Shown here piece after piece: positions 26,051 through 33,428 of a stretch of 64,000 nucleotides of DNA. The DNA comes from Anaerolinea thermophila (GTDB lineage: Bacteria > Chloroflexota > Anaerolineae > Anaerolineales > Anaerolineaceae). The stretch covers positions 167,839-231,838 of the forward strand of contig NZ_DYHZ01000007.1 of assembly GCF_020723905.1 (NCBI RefSeq), written 5' to 3'. Both the position numbers and the translations under genes were made by a program. The notes under the pieces are model-generated. The model was given only the letters and a program-made list of their open reading frames with translations. It was not told the origin of the DNA and ran no database searches. Each line of letters begins with the position of its first letter. Position 1 is the first letter of the stretch.

Positions 26051-27295
26051 TCAACGGGCGCGCGCCCTGACAGGAGCCGGATTCCACACTGCCATGAGAA
26101 TAGCCGCTAAAAGGCTCATGATGGCTCCGAAGAAGAAAGGTGCTGAAGCCCCAAATCCATGCCAGTTTCCGACCCCCTGCCAGAGAATCCCTGCAATGAC
26201 CGATGCGGGGAAATCCAGAATACCCAGAACGGCGTTGTAGGTTCCATAGGCGGTTCCGCGCAGGGTTTCGGGTACCAGGTCGGCTACCATGGCTTTGGTC
26301 GTTCCAAAGGCTAAACCGTAATAAACCCCGTAGAGGATATAAAATACCACCACGTGCCAGGCTTGTCTGGCAAGGGCAAACCCCAGATAAATGGCACTGT
26401 ACACCAGCCATCCTCCGATGATGACCTTACGCCTGCCGATGCGATCCGAAATCGAGCCAGCGGGTGCTGAAAGCAGGGTATATACCAGGTTGAAAGCCGC
26501 CAGCATGAGTAAAATGCCCAGCGTGCTCAACCCGCGTTCCTGAGCCCGCAAGACCAGAAAGGCGTCGGAAGAATTTCCAATATCGAAAATTCCCACGATG
26601 ATCATGAAGATCACAAAGGGTTTACCCAGAGAACGAAAAGCCAGGCGAGGGGCTTCGCCCTGTGCTTTCAAGGGGACATCCTGCGCTCCGACAGCCAGCG
26701 AGATAACTGCCAGAATGCCAGGAATGATGCTGATCAATACCACCGTTCGGAATGTCTCTGCACCTAACTGGATTTGATTGGCTTGTCCCCACCACACAAG
26801 CCCTGCTGCGATGAGAATGCCCAGAAGAGCCCCAGCCGTATCTGCAGCACGCTGTACGCCAAAAGCCAGCCCGCGGACTTCCGGTTCTACCGAATCGGCA
26901 ACCAGAGCATCCCGAGGCGCAGTACGGATGCCTTTTCCAACGCGATCGGTCCAGCGGATGGCGGCAATGGCTTCCCATGTAGAGGCAAAGTAAAAGAATG
27001 GCTTGGAGATGGCGGATAATCCGTATCCGGCAACGGCAATCCATTTTCTCCCTTTCAGACGATCTGAAAGCCATCCCGAAAACACCTTTAATAAACTGGA
27101 AGTGGCTTCGGCAATGCCTTCAATCAAACCGATCACACTGGTTCTGACCCCCAGAACATTTGCCAGAAACAACGGCAAAATGTTCAGCACCATTTCACTG
27201 GAAACATCCATAAAGAAACTGGTCAGGCTGACTGCCCAGATATTTCTGGGAAGGCGGCTTATGGTTATGTTTGAGGTGCGGTTTTGCTGGTTCAT
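26051..27295 (-). CDS. MFS transporter
   Basis: 414 residues with twelve predicted helices. The MFS signature between helices 2 and 3 reads GWLSDRLKGRKWIA, and the matching loop in the second half reads GSISDRIGRRKVI. RWTDRVGKGIRTAPRDALVAD is shared with a widespread but uncharacterised prokaryotic MFS subfamily. The substrate is unknown. A GGAGGG ribosome site lies upstream. It stands alone between the bidirectional terminator and a 440-bp intergenic region. Confidence 0.9.
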   Translation of the reverse strand: MNQQNRTSNITISRLPRNIWAVSLTSFFMDVSSEMVLNILPLFLANVLGVRTSVIGLIEGIAEATSSLLKVFSGWLSDRLKGRKWIAVAGYGLSAISKPFFYFASTWEAIAAIRWTDRVGKGIRTAPRDALVADSVEPEVRGLAFGVQRAADTAGALLGILIAAGLVWWGQANQIQLGAETFRTVVLISIIPGILAVISLAVGAQDVPLKAQGEAPRLAFRSLGKPFVIFMIIVGIFDIGNSSDAFLVLRAQERGLSTLGILLMLAAFNLVYTLLSAPAGSISDRIGRRKVIIGGWLVYSAIYLGFALARQAWHVVVFYILYGVYYGLAFGTTKAMVADLVPETLRGTAYGTYNAVLGILDFPASVIAGILWQGVGNWHGFGASAPFFFGAIMSLLAAILMAVWNPAPVRARAR

Positions 27296-27473
27296 AAACC
27301 CTCCAGATTATTGAATGAAAATGGTTTTACCCCTTTATCATAGTGCCGCTCAGTGTAAAACGTAATAGAAAAAGGATGACGACAGGGTAAATTTTGTGTG
27401 TTTTCATCAGATTCATGACAATCGAGATGTTGAACAATCTTCGAAAGTCAGATCCTTTTTCCAAAAGAGCAAA

Positions 27474-27499
27474 AAAAACAACAGGGGAGAGTTGTTTTT
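27474..27499. repeat. AT-rich perfect inverted repeat upstream of the DUF4395 promoter
   Basis: AAAAACAAC and GTTGTTTTT surround AGGGGAGA. The repeat is centred about 84 bp before the predicted start at 27571. It could be an activator or repressor site; it also looks like a weak bidirectional terminator. The rest of 27315-27473 holds no gene or clear signal. Confidence 0.4.
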
Positions 27500-27535
27500 C
27501 AAATGGAAAAGCCACAGTTAAATTTGGACAAATGG

Positions 27536-27563
27536 TTGACAGGGGTTGAAATCGGACTAAAAT
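27536..27563 (+). promoter_or_regulatory. Sigma-70 type promoter of the DUF4395-thioredoxin operon
   Basis: TTGACA (perfect -35) and TAAAAT are separated by 16 nt. The predicted start at 27570-27572 coincides with the ATG of the leader peptide. Confidence 0.8.
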
Positions 27564-27571
27564 TATCTGTA

Positions 27572-27643
27572 ATGAATAATATGGTGTTGGAACCTGTTTT
27601 CTGTATGTGTTTCTGTCTGATAGGCGCACCACCCTCAGGTTGA
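27572..27643 (+). CDS. Cysteine-rich leader peptide (leaderless short ORF)
   Basis: A 23-codon ORF opening with MNNMVLEPVF, then C-M-C-F-C at codons 11-15, and ending ...APPSG with TGA at 27641-27643. All three Cys codons are TGT (27602, 27608, 27614). The first ATG falls at or within 2 nt of the predicted transcript start, and neither it nor the in-frame ATG at 27581 has a Shine-Dalgarno, so translation would be leaderless. The cluster of sulfur amino acids and its place ahead of alternative hairpins indicate a ribosome-stalling sensor of cysteine supply, not a functional protein. It was recognised by position and codon content; expression is not shown. Confidence 0.7.
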   Translation: MNNMVLEPVFCMCFCLIGAPPSG

Positions 27644-27720
27644 TGAGGCTTTTCTTCGAATATCTGTTCGGGTGGTTCGCCAATCAATAACTGATAACAC
27701 GAGCCACCCGAATATTTTTT
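27591..27720 (+). promoter_or_regulatory. Transcription attenuator with exclusive antiterminator and terminator
   Basis: Four segments fit classical attenuation. Segment 1 AACCTG (27591-27596) can pair with CAGGTT (27636-27641). Segment 2 GGCGCACCACCC (27623-27634) pairs with segment 3 GGGTGGTTCGCC (27670-27681), 11 of 12 positions. Segment 3 also forms the 5' arm of the terminator with segment 4 (27700-27712). A ribosome stalled at the first Cys codon leaves 2 free to pair with 3, so transcription continues. A ribosome reaching the stop codon at 27641 covers 2, so 3-4 form and transcription ends. Confidence 0.7.
27667..27720 (+). terminator. Regulated terminator in the DUF4395 leader
   Basis: TTCGGGTGGTTCG (27667-27679) pairs over 13 positions, one G-U, with CGAGCCACCCGAA (27700-27712), followed by TATTTTTT. 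It lies only 15 bp before the DUF4395 gene, so it must be suppressed for the operon to be read. Confidence 0.85.
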
Positions 27721-27735
27721 AGAAGGAGGTTTATT

Positions 27736-28221
27736 ATGAAACCGCTTGAACCCATTGATCACTCAGCCCTTAAGGTCAATCAACTGCTCATTATCATTCT
27801 TTTGTTGATTGCTTTCATTTTCAGTGTGCCTGTGCTGGTAGCGCTGGTCTCCGGGTTGATGCTGGGAGGAAGTCTGTTGTGGAAACGCCCGGCGTTTGGC
27901 TGGGTGTATCATCGTGTTCTTAAACCACTGGGATGGGTCAAGCCTGACGCAATTCCCGATCACCGCGAACCCCATCTCTTTGCCCAGGGAGTAGGGGGTA
28001 CATTTCTGGCGGCATCTGCCTTGACGCTCTTTAGCGGGTTCTCTGGAGTGGGCTGGATTCTGTCATGGATTGTCATTGCGCTGGCGGCGCTTAACGTGTT
28101 TGGCGGATTCTGCCTCGGATGTGCGATGTATTACTGGTTCAACCGTTTTGGCATTCCCGGCTTTACCCAGTCTCCTCCAGCCGGTACTCTACCTGGCTTT
28201 CGTCCGCGCAAAGAAAGTTAA
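27736..28221 (+). CDS. DUF4395 domain membrane protein
   Basis: 161 residues. Begins with PLEPIDHSALKVNQ, which is typical of DUF4395, then about four membrane helices and a conserved Cys pair in FGGFCLGCAMYYWF. The family is uncharacterised, but in many bacteria it neighbours thioredoxins, rhodaneses and other sulfur-transfer genes; the membrane CxxC suggests thiol chemistry. An AAGGAGG ribosome site lies 6 nt upstream. Expression is expected to depend on the cysteine attenuator just before it. Confidence 0.88.
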   Translation: MKPLEPIDHSALKVNQLLIIILLLIAFIFSVPVLVALVSGLMLGGSLLWKRPAFGWVYHRVLKPLGWVKPDAIPDHREPHLFAQGVGGTFLAASALTLFSGFSGVGWILSWIVIALAALNVFGGFCLGCAMYYWFNRFGIPGFTQSPPAGTLPGFRPRKES

Positions 28222-28225
28222 ATTT

Positions 28226-28678
28226 ATGGAAGAGATTTTTACTCGTTTACTGATCGCTTTGTTTGCAGGACTTTCGGGTTGGGGAGTGTATGTTTTTTTG
28301 AAGTCCCTCTCCCTGAAAAGAGCCCAGAGGATGGCGCCGCCTTTGTCTTATCCCCGAGGGACACCTTTTATCCTGTACTTTACTACGCCTGACTGTGCTC
28401 CCTGCCGCACCGTTCAACGACCGGTATTACAGTCTATCAAATCCGCGCTGGGGGATCGTTTCAGGATTGTTGAAGTCAATGCTTATGAACAACCTGAACT
28501 GGTACAACGGTATGGCATCCTCTCCATCCCCACGACGTTTGTATTTGACAGTGCCGGTGTGCCCCGTTTTGTCAATCATGGAGTAGCCCGAAAAGAACTA
28601 TTGCTCCAACAACTGCAACAGGTGATGGATGTGGAACCTTCCTCGCCTGTGTCTCGGACTAGTCATCGTGTGACTTGA
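28226..28678 (+). CDS. Membrane-anchored thioredoxin-family protein
   Basis: 150 residues from the ATG at 28226. An N-terminal membrane helix (residues 7-26) is followed by a thioredoxin fold with active site CAPC (TPDCAPCRTVQRP) and the cis-Pro region GILSIPTTFVF. CAPC differs from the usual CGPC; such variants act as reductases or in membrane thiol relays. It starts 4 bp after DUF4395 and probably acts with it. The last 16 nt overlap the convergent EamA gene. Confidence 0.9.
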   Translation: MEEIFTRLLIALFAGLSGWGVYVFLKSLSLKRAQRMAPPLSYPRGTPFILYFTTPDCAPCRTVQRPVLQSIKSALGDRFRIVEVNAYEQPELVQRYGILSIPTTFVFDSAGVPRFVNHGVARKELLLQQLQQVMDVEPSSPVSRTSHRVT

Positions 28679-29557
28679 TGAAGCCGGCTTCCCTGTAAAA
28701 CGATCAGGATTCCGATCATCATGATTCCCGCTGCCAGATAAAACAGGGGGGCGGGTTTCTCTTGAAAGACCAGATATCCCAGTATGGTAGCAAAAATGGG
28801 TTGGGTTAAATTGGTGACGCTGACGACCTGACCGCGGAAAAACTTCAGGGAGTAATTCAGAATGGTATGTCCACCGACAGTTGGGACAATGGCAAGCGCC
28901 AGAATATACAGGATATTCGATAATGTATACGGTTTCAGCGGATTGATCCAGAATGTAGCTGTGATCAGGCTGATTAACCCGGCGAAGAAGTACAGCGGTA
29001 CCATGTAAAGCCACAGAGAGATGCGCCCACCGTTGCGTCTGCCCAGTGCCAGGTATGCGGCAAAAGCCAGCATCGAACCAAAACAAATCAGGTTGCCGCG
29101 GAAATGCTCCGGGTTGATGCGAAACGTGAAGCCTGTCAGCAAGATCAGCCCTGTCAGAGTGAGGAATGTTCCAAAAATTTCCACTCGATTGACCCGCTCC
29201 TGAAAGAACAACCAGACAAAAAAGGGCATGGCAACCGGGGTCAGGTTGGCAATTAAACTGGCATTGGCAACGGGCGTCATCCGCGCGCCAACTACCCAGG
29301 ACATAAAATGGACTGCCAGAGCCGCGGCTGGCAGAAACGTCCATGAGAGTTGACGCCATCCATATCCGGGATAGTCTCTCAAATCCCGCAGAAAAAAATG
29401 GAAACAGAATGGCAGATGCCAGCAGTAAACGGTAAGATGCCACCAGAAAGGGATGTTCATCGCTGGCTTTAATGAGGATAACTGCCGTTGAGCCACACAT
29501 CACCCCAAAAAGGAGCAGGAAAAAGCGAAAAACAGGATGGGGAATGTGTCGGGACAA
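28663..29557 (-). pseudogene. EamA/DMT family transporter, frameshifted
   Basis: Two overlapping frames together make one ten-helix drug/metabolite carrier of about 297 residues. The first runs from the TTG at 29557 (MSRHIPHPVFRFFLLLFGVM) to ILFPFF; the second continues LRDLRDYPGYGWRQLSWTFL to the stop at 28663. The switch lies in a 7-nt homopolymer (A on the plus strand, 29392-29398); six bases would restore a single frame. It may be a sequencing error, a recent mutation, or transcriptional slippage. Both halves look otherwise well conserved, which argues against old decay. It follows the cupin gene by 12 bp. Confidence 0.75.
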
Positions 29558-29569
29558 GGTTCCTTTCCT

Positions 29570-30772
29570 TTACACTTTTGAAAGTTTGGGACCGAACGTT
29601 TGCAACAGGATGAGAGGCTCAGAGCGGCTCCGGTTTTCCACTCTTACCCCTTCTTTTGCGGCGCTTTCAGAGACGAAGAACTCATCCTGGGTCAGTTGAC
29701 CAAAGCGAATCAGGGTAGGGGTTTCCACATTCCACACGCCCAGAACGCCGTGCCCTTGAACAGCAATGACGCTGTAGGCGCCGTCGTCTTTGAGGAGGAC
29801 GGAACGTCCGGGTAATACCTGAACTTCTTTTGAGGAAAAGAGCGGTGAATTGTAAACCACCCGGTATTGCAAAGCGCCTTCTTCCTGCATCTCTTCCACA
29901 GGTCTGACTGGCTCTGGCAAAAGCAGGTGGTTGTGCCGGAACTGTGGGTCGGTGTTGGCTTCCCAGTCGATGAGGGACACAATAAAATCCAGGTCCTGCC
30001 GGCGCTCCTCCGGGACGTAATGAGTCAACATCTCCCAGCCAAAGGGGACATCGTTGACCAGTGACTGAAACATGGCATAGATATCACTTGCCCATTGCGG
30101 TTCATAGGTGCAAAGGCTTCCCGGAGCATGCAGGATTCCGGCAGGAATATTCCAGCCGGTTCCCAGGCTCAGGCGGTATGCCCGGGAAAGATCCAGAATG
30201 CCATTATCTCCCTGATGCCACCGCCGCAGGCAGAATTTGATGTCTCCCGGTGTGGTGCCGGGGTCCAATCCAAAAAACGTATAGGGAAATTCCCCCATAT
30301 GATTGTTCATCTGCGGTGGAAAGTAATAGGCTTCGGGCTTGGGCGGTTGTCCCACCAGTGCAGCGTGTTCTTTGCGATGGTGGAGGTGAAAAGGCAACGC
30401 CTGACGATTGTCGAAAAACTTGGCAAATACGGGAAAAGTCCCGTACCGTTCCCATAAATCCCTTCCGATGAGAGCAGCCCCTAATTCTGCAACCACATCT
30501 TTGAAGAGAACCCTTTCGTCGGTATCTTTTTTTCCACATACCACATAACTTAATCCTTCATCGGGCAGGGTGAGTGGACCGTTATCGGCTTTGACCGTTG
30601 AGGCAAACCAGCGCTCATCAATGCCGCCGCGATGAGCCCCGTAGGCATACAAATCGGCGGGATGCAGTTTCAGTCTGCCTCCGGGTATGCAAAACGAGCG
30701 CGGCACCCAGTTCGGTGCCATGCGTAAAATGCCTTCCCCACCTTGAAAGGCTTTCTCGGCTGTAGAGGTCAT
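29570..30772 (-). CDS. Cupin protein resembling type I phosphomannose isomerase
   Basis: 400 residues from the ATG at 30772, with AAAGGAG upstream; the longer frame to 30862 has no such site. Metal-site pieces typical of PMI-like cupins are visible: LPFHLHHRKEHA and KPEAYYF, then WNIPAGILHAPGSLCTYEPQ as the later cupin strand. Overall similarity to true ManA is low, and substrate-specific residues cannot be judged. It is divergent from comB and precedes the EamA carrier, so the pair may handle a small sugar or sugar phosphate. Confidence 0.65.
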   Translation of the reverse strand: MTSTAEKAFQGGEGILRMAPNWVPRSFCIPGGRLKLHPADLYAYGAHRGGIDERWFASTVKADNGPLTLPDEGLSYVVCGKKDTDERVLFKDVVAELGAALIGRDLWERYGTFPVFAKFFDNRQALPFHLHHRKEHAALVGQPPKPEAYYFPPQMNNHMGEFPYTFFGLDPGTTPGDIKFCLRRWHQGDNGILDLSRAYRLSLGTGWNIPAGILHAPGSLCTYEPQWASDIYAMFQSLVNDVPFGWEMLTHYVPEERRQDLDFIVSLIDWEANTDPQFRHNHLLLPEPVRPVEEMQEEGALQYRVVYNSPLFSSKEVQVLPGRSVLLKDDGAYSVIAVQGHGVLGVWNVETPTLIRFGQLTQDEFFVSESAAKEGVRVENRSRSEPLILLQTFGPKLSKV

Positions 30773-30884
30773 GGGGATACTTCTCCTTTCGTATGGCTTC
30801 CCATGATTGTACATTACCTCATCAAATCTGAAGATATCCTTTTGTTGAATTGCTCTGAACACCTCTGAATTGTCTTTGCTACTA

Positions 30885-30890
30885 TATAAT
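30885..30890 (+). promoter_or_regulatory. -10 element placed for a leaderless comB mRNA
   Basis: TATAAT ends exactly 6 nt before the ATG at 30897, and there is no Shine-Dalgarno. Confidence 0.5.
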
Positions 30891-30896
30891 CGAAAT

Positions 30897-31588
30897 ATGA
30901 CTCAGTTTTACCGTGTTAACCTGGATTCCTGTCATCAAGCCCGTGGAGTTGTGGTGGTGATTGATGTTCTGAGGGCGTTTACCACCGCCGGGTATCTTTT
31001 TGAGGCGGGGGTCAAAGAAATTTATCTCACTTCCTCTGTGGAAGAAGCCCTGAACCTGCATCAACTCCTTCCGGAGAGTTTGCTTCTGGGCGAAATTGAT
31101 GGAATTCCCATTCCAGGGTTTGATCTGGGCAATTCCCCCAGCGAACTTTCCCGCTACGATGTACGCGGCAAAACCATCATTCAACGCACGACGGCTGGTA
31201 CCCAGGGGGTCATCCGTTGTTTGCACGCAAACACCATTCTCACGGCGGCGCTGACCAATGCCAGAGCCACTGCCATTTATCTCCAGCGCATGGCGCCAGA
31301 GGAAATAACCTTTGTTTTAACGGGGCATTTTCCCCACGAGGGTTGGGGGGATGAAGATGTGGTTTGCGCAGATGTTCTGGAAGCCTACCTGCAAAACCGT
31401 CCGATCGATTGGAATGAAGTTGCACGGCGAGTGCGCGACTCCCGCTCAGGCAGGCATTACGATGGTACGCGTGAAGCATTCCCTCCCCGTGATCTGGACA
31501 TGGCGGTGGATTTCAATCGTTTTCCTTTTGCCATGCAGGTGAAAAAAAGGACGGTTTGCCCGTCCTGCAAACCGTCCCTGTCGAATAA
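30897..31588 (+). CDS. comB: 2-phosphosulfolactate phosphatase family (ComB), with frame change near the 3' end
   Basis: About 230 residues. ComB hallmarks: VVVIDVLRAFTTAGYLFEAG, GEIDGIPIPGFDLGNSPSE, IIQRTTAGTQGV and GHFPHEGWGDEDVVCADVLEAYL. In coenzyme M synthesis ComB dephosphorylates 2-phosphosulfolactate; bacterial homologues are mostly untested. The frame as written reads on to 31883, antisense to the ABC gene, with no ComB-like content. Re-reading one A inside the A7 tract at 31542-31548 gives the expected ending KKKDGLPVLQTVPVE and stop at 31586-31588. The mRNA appears leaderless. Confidence 0.85.
31542..31577 (-). terminator. Intrinsic terminator of the ABC exporter operon, inside the comB 3' end
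   Basis: On the minus strand GGACGGTTTGC, 7-nt loop, GCAAACCGTCC (perfect 11 bp) followed by T7. It overlaps the last codons of convergent comB; its U-tract is the A7 run where comB changes frame. Confidence 0.9.
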
Positions 31589-31598
31589 ATCGGTGCGC

Positions 31599-33428
31599 CT
31601 AATCGGCGGGTTGAACCACAGGTTTGGACTCCCCAAACGGATCGAAAATTTCTTCCATTTCCTGACGGAACTGGCGAGTATAGAGATGGTAATATTTGCC
31701 TTTCTGCCGGAGCAGTTCGGCGTGCGTTCCCATTTCCACGATTTTTCCACCCTCAATGACCAGAATGCGATCTGCTCTTTTGATGGTGGAAAGACGGTGC
31801 GCGATGACGAAACTGGTGCGTCCTTTCATCATCTGTTCCATGCCTTTTTGAATGAGCGACTCGGTCAACGTGTCAACCGATGAAGTGGCTTCATCCATGA
31901 CGAAAATTTCTGGATCTGCCAGAATGGCACGGGTGAGGCTGATCAGTTGTTTCTGACCGACCGAGAGGTTGTTCCCACCCTCTCCTACTGGTTCATCGTA
32001 CCCTTTCTCCAACCGCATGATAAATTCATGAGCACCGGCAAGTTTTGCTGCCCGTTCGATTTCTTCATCGGTGGCGTCCAGTTTTCCGTAGCGCAGGTTT
32101 TCGCGGATGGTTCCGGAAAACAGGTGTGGGGTTTGCAAAACCACCCCGATTCGCGATTGAATGGCATGGAGTGAGAAGCGGGTATAGTCAACCCCGCCAA
32201 TGCGAATCACGCCCTTTTTGGGCTCATAGAAACGGCACAGCAGGTTGACAATGGTGCTTTTGCCGCCGCCAGTCGGTCCTACCAGGGCAATGGTTTCGCC
32301 CTGTTTGACCTTGAGGGTGAAATCTTCCAGCACAGGAACGCCGTCTTCGTAATAGAAGGTGACGTGATCGAACTCAATATCCCCGCGGATACTGCCCGGA
32401 TCGTAAGCCCCTTCACGGTCTGCCACTTCGGGGACGGAATCGAGCAAAGAGAAAATGCGCTCGGCTGATGCGGTGGCGTGCTGAAGTTCGGCAAATACAC
32501 GAGCCATATCCTGAATGGGCCACATCATAAAAGTAACATAAGAGATAAACGCCTGAATACCGCCGATGGTCAACCCGGCTACTTCAAAACTCCATCCGGC
32601 GTACCAGGCAATGAAGCCCACCGCCATGGCAGAAATTAACTGCACGGAGGGCAGGAACAGCGCGCTGAGCCATGCGGCGCGATAGGCGGCTTTGTACATC
32701 TCGCCTGTCAACACGGAGAATTCCGCGGCGTTGGCTTCCTCACGGACCAGTGCCTTGACCACCCGTACCCCGGTGATGTTCTCATTAAATTGTCCGGTGA
32801 TCTTGGAATTGATTTTGCGCACATTGCGGTATTCCTTGAGAATGCGCTTACGGAACTCGGTGGCAACATACGCCATGACTGGCACCATCAGAATGACAAT
32901 CAGCGCCAGACGCCAGTTGATGTACAGCATGAAGGCAAAAGAGGTCAAAATATTGGTCGCCGCCCAGGTGAGATCCAGCAGTCCCCAGGTGACCAGATCC
33001 GCCACCCGGTCGGAATCGGACGTCACTCTCGCCATGATCCAGCCAACCGGCGTGCGGCTGTAATAGGACAGGGACAGGTTCTGGAGATGATTGAACATCT
33101 TCTGGCGCAACTCATAGCGGATGCGTTCTCCCAGAATGCCCACCGTGTAGATAAACCCGAAGACAAACAGCGCCTGAGCGACGGTCAAACCGCCGTAAAT
33201 TGCCAGCATGCGGTACAGATAGGGCAGGTTACTTTCAAGAATCCCGTGATCAATGGCTAACTTGCTGATGTAAGTGAACAGCGCGTCAAAACCGGACACT
33301 GCCGCAATCATCACCAGAAACGCCGCCACGGTCCCTTTATGCCCTGCCAGCAAACCGGCAATTCGGCGCAGCGTTTTTCCGGTAAAACGGGTCTCAAATT
33401 CTTCTTCCTCGAAGTAGTCAGGAGGCAT
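31599..33428 (-). CDS. ABC exporter subunit with canonical Walker B (TM288-like)
   Basis: 609 residues from the ATG at 33428, overlapping the upstream subunit gene by 11 nt, with an AAGGAG ribosome site. Six membrane helices (residues about 35-330), then an ATPase domain: Walker A VGPTGGGKST, signature LSVGQKQ (not LSGGQ), Walker B with the catalytic Glu in VMDEATSSVD, and switch His in IAHRLST. With its partner it should form a heterodimer with one active and one degenerate site, as in TM287/288 and BmrCD. The substrate is unknown; such pairs export drugs, peptides or lipids. Confidence 0.93.
   Translation of the reverse strand: MPPDYFEEEEFETRFTGKTLRRIAGLLAGHKGTVAAFLVMIAAVSGFDALFTYISKLAIDHGILESNLPYLYRMLAIYGGLTVAQALFVFGFIYTVGILGERIRYELRQKMFNHLQNLSLSYYSRTPVGWIMARVTSDSDRVADLVTWGLLDLTWAATNILTSFAFMLYINWRLALIVILMVPVMAYVATEFRKRILKEYRNVRKINSKITGQFNENITGVRVVKALVREEANAAEFSVLTGEMYKAAYRAAWLSALFLPSVQLISAMAVGFIAWYAGWSFEVAGLTIGGIQAFISYVTFMMWPIQDMARVFAELQHATASAERIFSLLDSVPEVADREGAYDPGSIRGDIEFDHVTFYYEDGVPVLEDFTLKVKQGETIALVGPTGGGKSTIVNLLCRFYEPKKGVIRIGGVDYTRFSLHAIQSRIGVVLQTPHLFSGTIRENLRYGKLDATDEEIERAAKLAGAHEFIMRLEKGYDEPVGEGGNNLSVGQKQLISLTRAILADPEIFVMDEATSSVDTLTESLIQKGMEQMMKGRTSFVIAHRLSTIKRADRILVIEGGKIVEMGTHAELLRQKGKYYHLYTRQFRQEMEEIFDPFGESKPVVQPAD

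Noticed and set aside
27571-27720. A known metabolite riboswitch in the DUF4395 leader
   Set aside because: I could not match TPP, SAM, cobalamin, fluoride or glycine cores; the Cys-rich ORF and the segment positions explain the layout better.
31541-31549. A classical dnaX-type A-AAA-AAG slippery heptamer in comB
   Set aside because: The reading frame is GTG-AAA-AAA-AGG, so tandem slipping would pair one tRNA-Lys with GAA; single-tRNA slipping or RNA polymerase slippage fits better.
31589-31883. A 98-residue C-terminal extension of comB
   Set aside because: It is wholly antisense to the ABC exporter gene past the terminator and has no ComB-like content; the -1 frame gives the expected ending.
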